From Amphibalanus amphitrite (taxonomy: Eukaryota > Arthropoda > Thecostraca > Balanomorpha > Balanidae), in contig NW_024882308.1 of the NCBI RefSeq assembly GCF_019059575.1, forward strand, positions 124,001-188,000: a stretch of 64,000 bases of DNA, read 5' to 3'. Shown here one piece after another: positions 25,201 through 37,200 of the stretch (the first letter of the stretch is position 1; every line of letters begins with the position of its first letter). The notes beneath the pieces were generated by a model. The model was not told where the DNA came from. It made no database searches and worked only from the letters and a program-made list of their open reading frames with translations. The translations under genes were made by a program, and so were the position numbers.

Positions 25201-28200
25201 TCATTTGGGTCAGGACATGACCTGAAAAACAAGGTCATTTCTCCGAAAACAAAAATCACAGAAAGTTGACATTTTCAGTGGACACTGAGAAAGGGAAAAG
25301 AAGCAGCTATACAAAACATCAGGCTTTTAGCTTAAAAAATGTTGATTGCAGAGCAGAAAAACTACCTGACTATCACCAGACCCCAATATTTAGTAAAATG
25401 CAAGGAAACAAGCATTACCCTTATTGAGTGATCTACTCTACAGGCTGCGTGCTAACCTTTCACCATGCACGGACACCGCCATCTATGTGTCGATGAACAA
25501 AGCACAGAACTTTCAAATAGCAGTCGCGCGGGACTGCCAAAGAACTCAAGAGGGCCGTGATGTCCGCAGTGCGCCAAAGGCGGCACAAGGGTCAGGTCAT
25601 TTAACAAAGACCTGCAGGATAATGCTGGAATACGCGCCGCGACCTGGCAAGCTGTGCCTGGCGCGAAAAAAAAAAACACCTGCAATTCACCCTCGTTCGC
25701 TGCAAATGAGCAGCACGTAGTCTACACGGAGCAGACTCTGCTTCATAAAATGGCATTGGGCATGACAGCATGTTTGTCGTTTTGCAAAGGATTGGTGGGC
25801 CCGAGCCTTGACGATAATTTTCCGTTTTAACCCTCGCCCGTATAGGGGGGGGGGGGGTCAAGGGGAGCCCTTTGGTTTTTGCGAATAACTTGCGTAAAAA
25901 GCGGCCGATTGCGACGAAACTTTCGGTGCCCTCGCGTTAATCAATTTTACACCTACCTTAAATATTAATGACCCTGACCCAAATGACCTATGACCTGTGA
26001 CCTTCTTTTCGAGACCATGTTTGGCCGGAATCACAATTCGGTGTATGTCGGCTCGCATTAGCCACGCGTTTATCGTCTTTTCGTGGTTTCAAGCGTTCAA
26101 ACAACATGTGATATGATATGATGCTGCCCCCATGCAGTAGGGTGGGTGTTAAGGTCACCTGAAGATCAGGTCAGGTCATTGACCTTTGATGACTCGGTTC
26201 ATGTTTCCGAGTTTTGCATGTTTCTAGGCTAGTTTTTGGAGCTGAATTCGAATTTAGCAACCATATGAACATTTACGAAGTAAATAGTTTTGGTGCCTTC
26301 GTAACATGTTACGGACCTGTCAGAGGCGGTTGACACCTACTACGAATATCCGGCAGCACCCCTACTGGTTGACCTGACTTGATCCGACCCGAACTGGCCT
26401 AAATGCATGAATACATCATCGGTGATCAAAACTAACATGGTATTCGTGATCAGCACCCCGAAAAGCCCTAAAGCAGCCACACCTTACGACGTTCTAACAG
26501 GTCATGAATTTCCCGGCTTTTGGGTCATTGACCTGACCTGGAAGGTCAACCAATGACCTAGGACCTTAAACTTGGGTATCATCGGACTCCTCTCGTCACG
26601 GGCAGCACGCTCCTTTTTTCGCGAAGCTCTAGCTCGATCAGGGGCGAAACGGCAAGGGGGTCCACACGACCCCCCCCCCCTCCCGTATACGTTCGCGGCT
26701 GGAAAAAACACCAATACGGGCGAGGGTTAATCCTCACCCGTACCTATTGGTGTTTTACCAGCCGCTAGCCTACAAGGGAATGGGAGGCACGATCAACGTT
26801 GGACCCTCCCCCTGCCGTTCGACCTTGGTCTGCTAATATCAAAACATGCAAAACAACTACAGGAAGCTACATCAGTTTCTTGAAATCAATTCGCCTTTTT
26901 CTAAGCTGGACACGCTTAACCCTCGCACGACCAGGCCATTTCTCATAACACGAACGACCAGGGGGGGGGGGTTGTTACGACCCCCCTGGCGTTTCGAAAC
27001 GGAAGGTCGTAGAGCTTAGCGGAAAAAAGCAGCGGATTGCTCTCAACGAGATCTCGCGATTGGTGGTATATTTTTTGGTCCTAGGTCAACATTTGACCTA
27101 CTTTTGACCGGTCAAAGGTCAAATTTTCGGAAAAATAGACTTTTTCAACTTTCCGCGGCGATTGCGGCAAAACGGTAGGAGATATCGACTTGAAATCTTC
27201 ACTATCGTGTTCCTTGATCAATTCTCTATCGTTTGGTATGTATTTCGTTTCCCTAGCTCTAAAGATGGCGCGTTGGGAGCGCCGGAAGTCGGCAAGGTCA
27301 CAGTCGGCGGCAGAAATTCGAAAAATCAAAATTTAAATTTTTGAAATCTGATTGTATTTTTGGATTTGGAAGGTCCATTTGCTCCTTATAGAAGCTAATA
27401 TTGCTGCATATTCCCATTGAGGTGACAAGAATTAGCAAAATAGTGGTTCGGGCGCTTTTCAAAAATAGTACCGGACGCTGTTCCTCTTATGACGTCATAA
27501 CTCCGTGACCTGACCTGACCCGGTCAATTTTTTTGCACCACACGATAGCCAATGCCTGTCCCAACATGCATGGAAGTTGCATCATGATCCATCAAACAAT
27601 GTGGGTATCACCGGCAGAAAACCTAGGGATTCGGCGCACACGTTTGGTAACTGTCGGCCGGAGGCTGTACCTCTTATGACGTCATAACTCCGTGACCTGA
27701 CATGACCCGATCAAGTTTTTTTCGGCAAAAGATGCGCAAAGGTTGCCCCAGAGGGTATTGAAAATTTCAGCCCGCTACGACAAGCCGTTTAGCGTGCACT
27801 TCGAAAAAACCTCAGGGGGGGGGGGTTGATACAACCCCCCCCTAGGCGTTTTAGGGTTAATACCGATAAACTTACCATTTCCTTTTGCATGAAACAGTCA
27901 ATATCATGGTTAAAGGTTTTTATCGTTTTTATTGCATTACGTTTTAAGTTAAAACTCATGCAAGGATGTACTCTATTCAATTAAGGCATATCTTATGGAA
28001 CTGAAATAAAATCAAGTAAGATGAGGTTAACTTTGTCATCGGTGTGTGTGCAAATGACAGAACGTCTACATATGTTTCCACAGCTGCCGTTTTGCTGAGG
28101 CAAATTGCAGTGCAATATGCATTAGCATGGCTACCGACTCCAGCATCTGGCCGCGCCAAGGCGCACCAGCACTGCCGTCTACCCGTGATTCATGAATGGA

Positions 28201-31200
28201 TTCTTTGAACAGTGTCATTTTCTAATTATATTTCATTCTACGCAGGGTTACTTTTACAGGAAAAGTTGAGGGGGGGAATCATTGGCAGATCCAGAAAGGT
28301 AATCTTGGACGCTGCGGGGGCATACCCCCCAAAAAAAACTTTCTCTAAATTCCAAAAACTCATCGGATTTCGGTTCCTTACCCACTGCTGCGCAGTTTAA
28401 AACAAACTTTTCCTAATAAAAGTTGTTTAGTTTTCGTTTTATTCCTCAAAAACTGTAAATTTTCGTCGATTTCGGGCGCTGCGGCGGAGTGGGCGTTTGC
28501 CCCAAATGCCCCCTCTGGATCCGCCAGTAGGGGAATAAAATTCGAGTAGGTCATGAGTTTAATCAAAACTGGCAAACGGTTTATTGAAATTGTATCGGGA
28601 TCCACAGGGGCCATAGATCCGGGTGAGCATTTTGGCAGGGGATCCAACGAGATTATATATAGTTGAATCCATGACTGAAAGAGAGAGAGAGGAGAGAGAG
28701 CGCCCCCTCTCCCACGTGCGAGCCGCGTCCTTAATGAGTCGTTGCACGCCCTCTCCTCCCTGCGAAGCCCTGGCTCACGCTCGGACACACTTCGTGGCTG
28801 ATGCATTGGTGCAAACATTAAATTTATGTTCGGCGTTCGGATCGGGATTTGCGAATATTCACAAGGATAGAGAGTGTGCCCTCCATTTCCAGGTAACTTA
28901 CCTAGGCTGCCAATCTTCGTGCAAGTCCGACAGACCAGTTTGCCGTCCTTCACATCAAGCCATGGCCGCTTTTTCTGCCACCTAGTCCACTGATCAGGTG
29001 TCAGTGGTCCAGGCGGCTTTGGCACAGGCACGGCCGGCATCGCGGTTGTGGTGGCACTGGCGGGAGCATGTACGGCCTCGGTGGGAGCTGGGGCGGGAGC
29101 AGCAGGAAGTTGGTCTTGGTCTGCCTCCGCTTTGTCAGACATCTCTGTCTCGCTACCACTGGCGATATTTTCATTTACTGCTTGCCTTTTAGGATTTTGA
29201 ATGAAGCTCAAAATGGTCGTTTGTTTTGGCCGAGACATTTTGAAAAAACCACTGCGCCATAAATAACCCGCCCGCAGCGCGACGAGACACGAGACTGCAC
29301 GGTAGCCGGGCGTTTTTCCCTGGCGGCTGATGAAAATATGGAATAGCACGTGCATATTCACACCCGGGTCTCCGATGATGAAGACACGCTGTGCCAGTGC
29401 TTAGGTCTGCCGGATATTCCAAGTTTCGCCCGGGCGGTGCCACTGCCATTGATAATATATTACGCCAGCAACGTTGATTGATGACTGGAATCTGAATAAC
29501 GATGATTATAGAATCTGAATAGCGAAGTAATTGAAAATGGGCTCAAAAATAAATTTGAAAGGGGGAAATTCCCCCTTCCCCCCCTAGCCATTCTGACACA
29601 ATTTGAAAGGGGGATCGGAATTTTCGAGGGGGGGAAATTCCCCCTTTCCCCCCCTTTAAAAGTAACCCTGATTCTACGCTTATTAAAGGAACTATCCCAC
29701 CTTCTAAAATGTTGTTAAAACCAGTTAAATTGTGCCCGACTTTAGAGATTGGATGACCAGGAACACGGTTCTGGCATTTATTTTTCATTAAACATTTTAG
29801 GCTTCCCATATTCCAAACACAAACTTTCAAATATGTGAGGTCACAGCCCAAAATTACCTCCTTCCCCAGGCCACATTACTGTCATAAAACTGATTCTTTT
29901 TACTCTGTAGGCACCACAACAAAGTTCAGACCAAGTTTTAAGCGATTTTTCAACGAACAAACCCATTTAAATCAGAATGACTAAACGAGGTGACGTCACA
30001 CTAACGGTCGCTCCATGTTGAAGATAGGGCCTTGCGCAAGGTCCATTTTCAAATGAAGGGAAAGAATTTCTTCAGCACCAAGAGGCCGCGGGGGTTGCCC
30101 GTTGCAACCTAGATAGATAGTGGTTTCTGAACCTCGCCGCAAACTTGGCTATCTCATCTCAAACCCCATGTTAAAGGTGGGATAGTCCCTTTAAGTGGAG
30201 CTCATTACGCACTTAAAGAATTTCAATTTCTTGGCAGTCCAATTTTGCCGTTAACCAGAAAAATTACATTCCATCGGGGGCACTCAGCGCTCTCTTACTT
30301 ACCATACGGCTTACAGAAGTCGGTGCACATCTTCACCATCCGATTCCCGTTGACGTGCTTCTGTGAATAGCCAGTGGAAAGTTCGGAGAGTCAGCCCTGG
30401 AGCCAGAGGGAGTCGGGCCTCTGTGTAGATTATGTCTGTGGTTGCTGTCATGTAATAAAATCGCGATAAAGAAACGTATAGAGCGCAAGACCGATTTAAA
30501 TGGACCATCCCGCCTTCAAAAAACCTAATGAATAGGCATAAAAGTGGTGTACCACGGTTTAGAAAGAGCAAAAATGAATATCTGCCAAAATTTTGAAAAA
30601 ATATTCACTGGTTTTTGAAATGTTAGACATCTACCCTTGCTTATTCTTGTGGAGCCAACACTAATCCTATGACGTCATTTGGAAGCAATATTTTAGTATC
30701 TTAACCCTCGCCCGTAAACGGTGTTTTGCCACCTTCGCCCATACAGGGGGGGGGGGTTGGTGCGACCCCCCCCCGGCGTTTGAAAACGGAGCGTTGTAGA
30801 GCTTAGCGGAAAAGACCAACGGATTGCTCTCAACGCGATCTCGCGATTGGTGGTATATTTTTTGGTCCTAGGTCAACATTTGACCTACTTATGACCGGTC
30901 AAAGGTCAAATTTTCGGAAAAATCTATCTATTTCAGATTTCCGCGCCGATTGCGGCAAAACGGTAAGAGATATCGACTTGAAACCTTCACTATCGTGATC
31001 CTTGATCAATTCTCTATCGTTTGGTGTGTGTTTCGATATCATAGCTATAAAAATGATGCGTTGGGAGCATCGGAAGTCTGCAAGGTCATTTGTACATTGG
31101 GTCATGTCAGGCGTGTGACGTCACTGACCTGACCCTGACCCAAAATGAACTACAAGAAACAACCGACGATGCCTGAAATGGATAGCAAATTCGAATTCAG

Positions 31201-34200
31201 GGCATCAAAATACCCCGGAAAGGCATAGGGGAGACCCGGGAGGTATGGGCCGGTTTTGTGAAAAGGCAATTTTCTTCCAGTGGGAAGTGGTTAGACCCGG
31301 TTTTTCACTCTGTGTACGTGAAATTGCCTTTCGCCTGCAAAGTGTGCCTGATATTAGGCATCTGGGATCAACTGCTTTATCTCGAGATAACTTTAAATAA
31401 ATCATGCGCTTTTTCGATCCATCAAAATACACCGGGAGGTATGGGCCATGGCCCGGGAGGTATGGGCCGGTGCCATGTTTCAGATTCTTTTCTCGATAAT
31501 GAGGACAATACTCGTAGCTGGTATCTACCTTGATCTCTCTTAGAGCCCAGGAACTGCATAAGTGACCAACAGCTTACTTCATGGGGGTCACGTGGACACA
31601 TATGTAATTTGGTAAACGCAATCATGCTCCATGAAATAAGATAAATAATATTTCTCTGTTCGAATGAAATTTGTAGTTATATTTTCGACCTTGCGCGACA
31701 AAAATAAAACTTATTGAAGAGTACATTCAATGAAAGCATCATTTCATTGATTTAGGATCAACGGGGGTGGGTGGCCCGAACCTCCCGGTTAGGACGCCAG
31801 AATGTGCGTAGCGTCTCAGCTCATAATCTTGCAAGAATGCTTTAAATTGTCTATCCAGTCTTAATTTGCATGCTTTAAACTTTATGTTAGCATTGGTCTG
31901 ACATCATAAAACGAGCCTGGGTCAAATTTATCACGAATTTTCTGTACGTACCGTATTTTACTCGAAGAGGGTAAAAACGCTTTATCACCGCTCATTGCCA
32001 AAGAAGACTGAGGAAAATTTTGGAAATCACGTGGGTTGTATAACGGAATGGCTGCTACCAGTTTGCGCGGTCAAATGTGTAAAAATACGCAACACTTCTT
32101 CAAAACTGCGATGGCCCATACCTCCAGGGGGCCCATACCTCCCGGGTCTCCCCTACAAGTGCAAGAAGTCATTACAGGTCAACCGAGGTCACTGACCTTA
32201 CCTTGACCCTTAGTAACCTTCAAAAGGTCAACGGACATTGTGCCAATGTCAAATCAGCCAGTTGTGATTCTAAAACAATCCATCAGTGTGTCAGGTCAGT
32301 CGGCATTTATACCAATGTGAAGCAATCTCCAATTTAGCGTAAATCTGGCCGGAGGTTGTTCCCTTTATGACGTCATAACTCCGTTACCTGACATGACCTT
32401 GACAAAAAATACCAAAAGTTGCGCAAAGGATGCCCCAAAGGGTACTGAAAATTTGAGCAGGCTATCTGAAACGGTTCGGCGTGTATCTAAGAAAAACCTC
32501 AGGGGGGGGGGGTTGCACCCCCCTACATGGGCGAGGGTCAACCACCCCCTGCATGGGCGAAGGTGACAAAACACCGTTTACGGGCGAGGGTTAAACGTGC
32601 GGCAGATGTTGCGCGCCAAACAGCATATACCACTACTGCTTTACAAAGGTTTTAGTACCAGTAAAACGCCTTTTGGGCGAAGAACGAGCGAGCGAGATAG
32701 TGAGCCCTGCACGTGCGGAAGGGCGAGAGGGTGCTTCCAACGGGCTTGCGCAAAGCACCCTTCTAACTGATCGCTAGCGGTGTGCCAAATTTGAACGCAA
32801 TCGGCCCAGCCGTTCCTGAGATCTGGAAGCGGCATTCTGCACGTGCGCACGTGCAAACGGGGTCCAAAATGACTTTTGCACGGCACCCTACTAACTGGTC
32901 CCCAACCGTGTACCAATTTTGAGCGCAATCGGCCCAGCCGTTCTCGAGATCTGGAAACGCCCCCTGCACGTGCGCACGTGCAGTAGCACCCTAACCGCAA
33001 CACATGGGAATGCATTGCCTGGTGGGTGCCTACCTGTATGCCAAGTTTCAGCGAAATCGCCCCAGTAATTACCGAGTTACTGAAATGGGAACAAATTTGG
33101 CACCTCTTATTGTTGTATTTTGCACGTGCACTGAGGGTGACCCACATGCATCGAGAGTATCCTATTTTGGGTAGAAGGGATGCTGCTACCCTACAAAAAC
33201 TACCGCAAGTCAATCGCCCAAGCGGCTGCTGAAATATGAGCCTCTCAAAATCACTACTTTTGCAAAACAGCTTGAACACCCTTGACTTTTCACGTGGCAC
33301 GTGCCACGACGGTCACTGAGATGTATCAAAAGTAGTCAATTACGGGGTAGAAGGGATGGGGCTACCCAGCAAAAAAGACCGCAGGCCAATCGGTCCAGCG
33401 GTTGCTGAGATATAAGCCTCTCAAAAGCGTTACAGGCCGGGCCGGGCCGGGCCGGGCCGGGCCGCTCATACTGAGATTTTTCCGTTATATTGAAAAGACT
33501 CACTTCGCTCGCTGCGCTCGCTCGCTCGTAATAAGATTCTATAATCGCTAGATTTGCGCTAGCCGCTAACGTCACAAATTTAGACGGGGTATTCAAATGC
33601 ATTAGCCGTTCTGAATTCAAGTGAATTCACTTTGAAATTACATATTTTCGATTTAGGGCATTTCTCGACGTTGCGAGTGCCAAAACCGGTGATTGTTAGC
33701 CAGGGACCCCATTTGGGCTATCTCAACTCAAATGTAATGTTGCCCTCGCCTGCATATGTAGGTGAGTGGTTGCCATCCCCCCCCCCCCCAGATTGTTTTT
33801 CTGCTCTGCACTGAACATTTTACCTGACCGAATCCTCAATGTAATCTGAATAAAATGACAAATAGCAAAAATTCGGGTATATTCGATCACAGATCTTTGT
33901 CAACCGATACCAGCAGGCGCCACAATTGTAGATGTCAAAATACTTTTTGTTCAGTACACATGCACAACAGTAGATATGTCCTCAGGGAAAAGATTTATGG
34001 TTGGTAATTCTAAAAGTCGCAGCAGTCAAACATAATATGTACAGGGAAAAACCTATACACAAGATTAAAGTGCGTGTGTGCCTAAGCATATACGAATTTA
34101 AGATGAAACAATACTTGCGGATCAATTAAATGGGCAGCAAGTTACACTCTTACCCTGGACAAAGTTAGGGCACATATAACATTTACACTGTGCGAAACAA

Positions 34201-37200
34201 TTAAATGAGCATATTATACATAAATGAACATTATATACGTAAATGAGCATACATGAGCGTATTATCATACTATGACTACTCATACCCTGGACAAAGTTAG
34301 GGCGCATACAGCATCTATGAAAACGATCTACACAATCACTTTTTAACGTGGTGAGCTCTTGAAAAATGCTAACCTACTTTGGAAGTAGCTGCCAGGAGGT
34401 GCTGTTATCGTTAATAGTTGGCATCCTATCGCGGATGGTGATGGATTCAGCAATCCTCCTGTCAGCTTCATCCTTACATTTGCGTACGATGCGTGCTATC
34501 AGAGTCGTGTCCGTTAGGGTCAGGTCTGGGTGCTCGTGCGCGAAATGTTCACCCATTGGTGTGCCTAGTTTCTTGTTGGTGCCATCTCGTAAGTGTTCGT
34601 TATATCGCAGTCGTATTGGCCTACCGCTTTCTCCTACGTAAGTTTTGTTGCACAGACTACATTTCAATTCGTACACTACGTTTTTCGTGTGACACTTTCC
34701 CCGCAGCCCAGCTTGACATGCGTGGCAGTGCTGTCTGCCTGAAGGACACGGTGGGTCTTTTAGAGCTGACCGCACTAGCTGTCTTTTGAGTGTGTTTTGA
34801 TTTGTCCATGCTGCAAGGATCGGAAACCCTGATGTTTTCAGCACTTTTTGGACCTTGGAGGCCACTTCATCATTTATGAATGGTAGTTTGACGTAAACTG
34901 TTCCCCTGCGCTTCCTTTTGTCCCTCTGCACCCTAGCTACCCCCCTGTTTGCACGAGAGCATTCCCGTAGCATGACACTTTTGATGAGCTTAGCTAGATA
35001 ACCGTTCAGCTTAAATAGGGACGTGATCACCTCTAGGCTCTTGTCCCTACTTGGGATGTCGGAACTTATCCGAATGGCTCTTTTTACATGTCCTGTTAAG
35101 ACTGCCTTTTTGGTCGTGAAAGGATGGGCCGATTGAAAGTGAAGGACAAGTTTTGCGGCATTGGGCTTAATGTACAGTTGTGTAGTGTACGTGACGTTGT
35201 CCTTTACTGTAATCAGTACATCAAGGAAAGGGAGAGATCCGTTTGCATCAGATCGCTCCATCGTGAACTTGATCGTTTCATGTTTCGAGTTTAGAAAGTC
35301 TAGGTACTCGGATAAGCTTTCTGCCCCGTGTGTCCATACCGCAAACACATCATCTATGTAGCGCATGTAGGTATTCGGCTTCAAACCCCTAGGGTGATTC
35401 CAGAACTGTTTCTCGAGTGAGCCCATGAACACAACTGCTAGGGTTGGAGCGATACGGGATCCCATAGCCAGGCCCTGGGTCTGCTTGAAGTACGAGTCCC
35501 CAAACCTAAGATAGTTGTTCTGGAGACAGTGTTGTAGCAGCGTTCTGATGTCACTGGTGTCTAGTCCAAATAGGTTCAATTCTGCCCGGTGCAAATGGTT
35601 TGTCATTTTCTTCAGATTACATTGAGGATTCGGTCAATTAAAAATATGCTCATAATCATCAATATGATTTTCCTCACTACGCTAAACTCTCTTGAACATT
35701 TTACCGCTAGAAGCCTGAGTTTTCGTATAGCTGCTTCTCTATCTCTTCTCAGTGTTCCCCGAAAATTTCAAGCTTCTGTGGTTTTTGGTTTCGGAGATAT
35801 GATCTTGTTCTTCAGGTCATGTCATGACCCAAATGACCAATACCCAATATCTTGCGTTGGCTATGGGTCTTCTGAGCTTTTAACACCTTGATTTCGGTAT
35901 TTTTTGCTAGTCTTACCTCCCACCTATCATGGAACATGTTATTCGACGATGTACAGATGTAAGGGTCAAGGTCAAGGTCAGCCTAGGTCATCTAGGAACA
36001 TTTCATTTCAGGCTAGCTGAATTTACTTTTCGTGAAGTTTTTTGACTGCATTTTTGTAAAAGCTTCTCAGATCATGATCTCATGTAATAGGGACGCACAA
36101 ACCAACCGGTGCTCACATCAATATACACACAGAGACACACAGGTCACAGACATACAAACACATATCATTGACCTTGACTTAACTTAACCCGAAATGACCA
36201 CAGCCGGTAAAATCGGAGTCGGATAGTGTGACGAAGAGCTGTTCTAGCTGGCTTCGCACCACAAATGGCAGCGCCATCGGTATATGACGGGCACAGCACA
36301 TGGTATTCCAACGGTGGCCCCAAACAGCAACATTTCTTAGTTTGACCTGACCTGGAAGGTCAATGATTGACGTAATTAGGTAAAATTGGGTATCATTGGA
36401 TTTGTCTCTTCCCAAAGAATCTGTTGGTCTTTGCCGCGAAGCTCTATCTTCAGCAGAAACGAAATGGCGTGGGGGTGGCACCTTTCCCACATGTGCGTTC
36501 TAGGATGGGAAAATGACATTTGCGGGCGAGGGTTAATGTGGGATGGGCACTTAAAGTGCGATGCCAGCTGTGCGGTGATATAACTCATTATGGTTCATAG
36601 AGTGAAGAGCATAAAAACAGGAATGTATTTGGATCTTTTTTATTCTAAAATTTAATAATGAAAGGTAAACTCAAAGATAAATAGCAACAACAAAATGTTG
36701 GGGTGTCGGCTATCATATTTTTTTCGGTTTTCGTAGCAAATGATGAACTATGCCGGAGACGGCTTGCGCTTCTGTGGCCCGCTCGGGGTGACCTCCGACC
36801 CACCGCGCCGACCCACACACTGCTTTTAACGGGCGAAGAACGTAAGGTCAAGAAAGACCAGAGATCACCTAAATTCACAGTTGGTGTGAACGGTAAATAT
36901 TCAAAGCACATACCTAACCAGTCAGTACTAACCAGGCAGAGAATGCTGGTGTGGTGACAGTCTTTCCGGTCGGCATCGGAGGTCTGTGTCCTGTTACAGG
37001 CCTCGATAATTCCCTTCTCATTTGAATATTGGCCACATTCATGGCACTTGATAGCCAGCGACTGATCTGTGAAATACAAACAATACAGGATATAGACTTT
37101 CTGTCATATTGGTCGCGCACAGAAGCAGATGATTTGTTTTGTATATTCCAAATGAGTCGATGCTATCCATTTTAACAAATCATCAGCTGGCTGCATTTAA

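Larger units (their letters stand above)
28243..29670 (-). mobile_element. hAT element with zinc-finger exon, internally deleted
   Basis: 1,428-bp element with ends CAGGGTTACTTTTA and its complement TAAAAGTAACCCTG. Both sides carry a perfect 8-bp duplication ATTCTACG (28235-28242 and 29671-29678). It contains a minus-strand exon encoding the N-terminus of a hAT/ZNF862-like protein (28902-29238). A 249-bp MITE is nested at 28281-28529. G-rich subterminal blocks lie near 29560-29650. The catalytic part of a transposase is absent. Confidence 0.85.
33743..36532 (+). mobile_element. Family C TTAA element split by a Penelope-like element
   Basis: Begins CCCTCGCCTGCATATG (33743) after a degraded GTTG and ends TGCGGGCGAGGG before TTAA (36533-36536). 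The two outer parts match the complete copy at 7157-8169. The 1,868-bp retroelement 33825-35692 is inserted in its left part and flanked by the 13-bp duplication TGAACATTTTACC. Confidence 0.8.

Noticed and set aside
36645..37079. 144-codon minus-strand frame taken as one exon of the Ly6-like gene
   Set aside because: It starts inside an intron and runs past a donor; the spliced model gives the expected cysteine order and phase. A read-through isoform is kept as a minor option.
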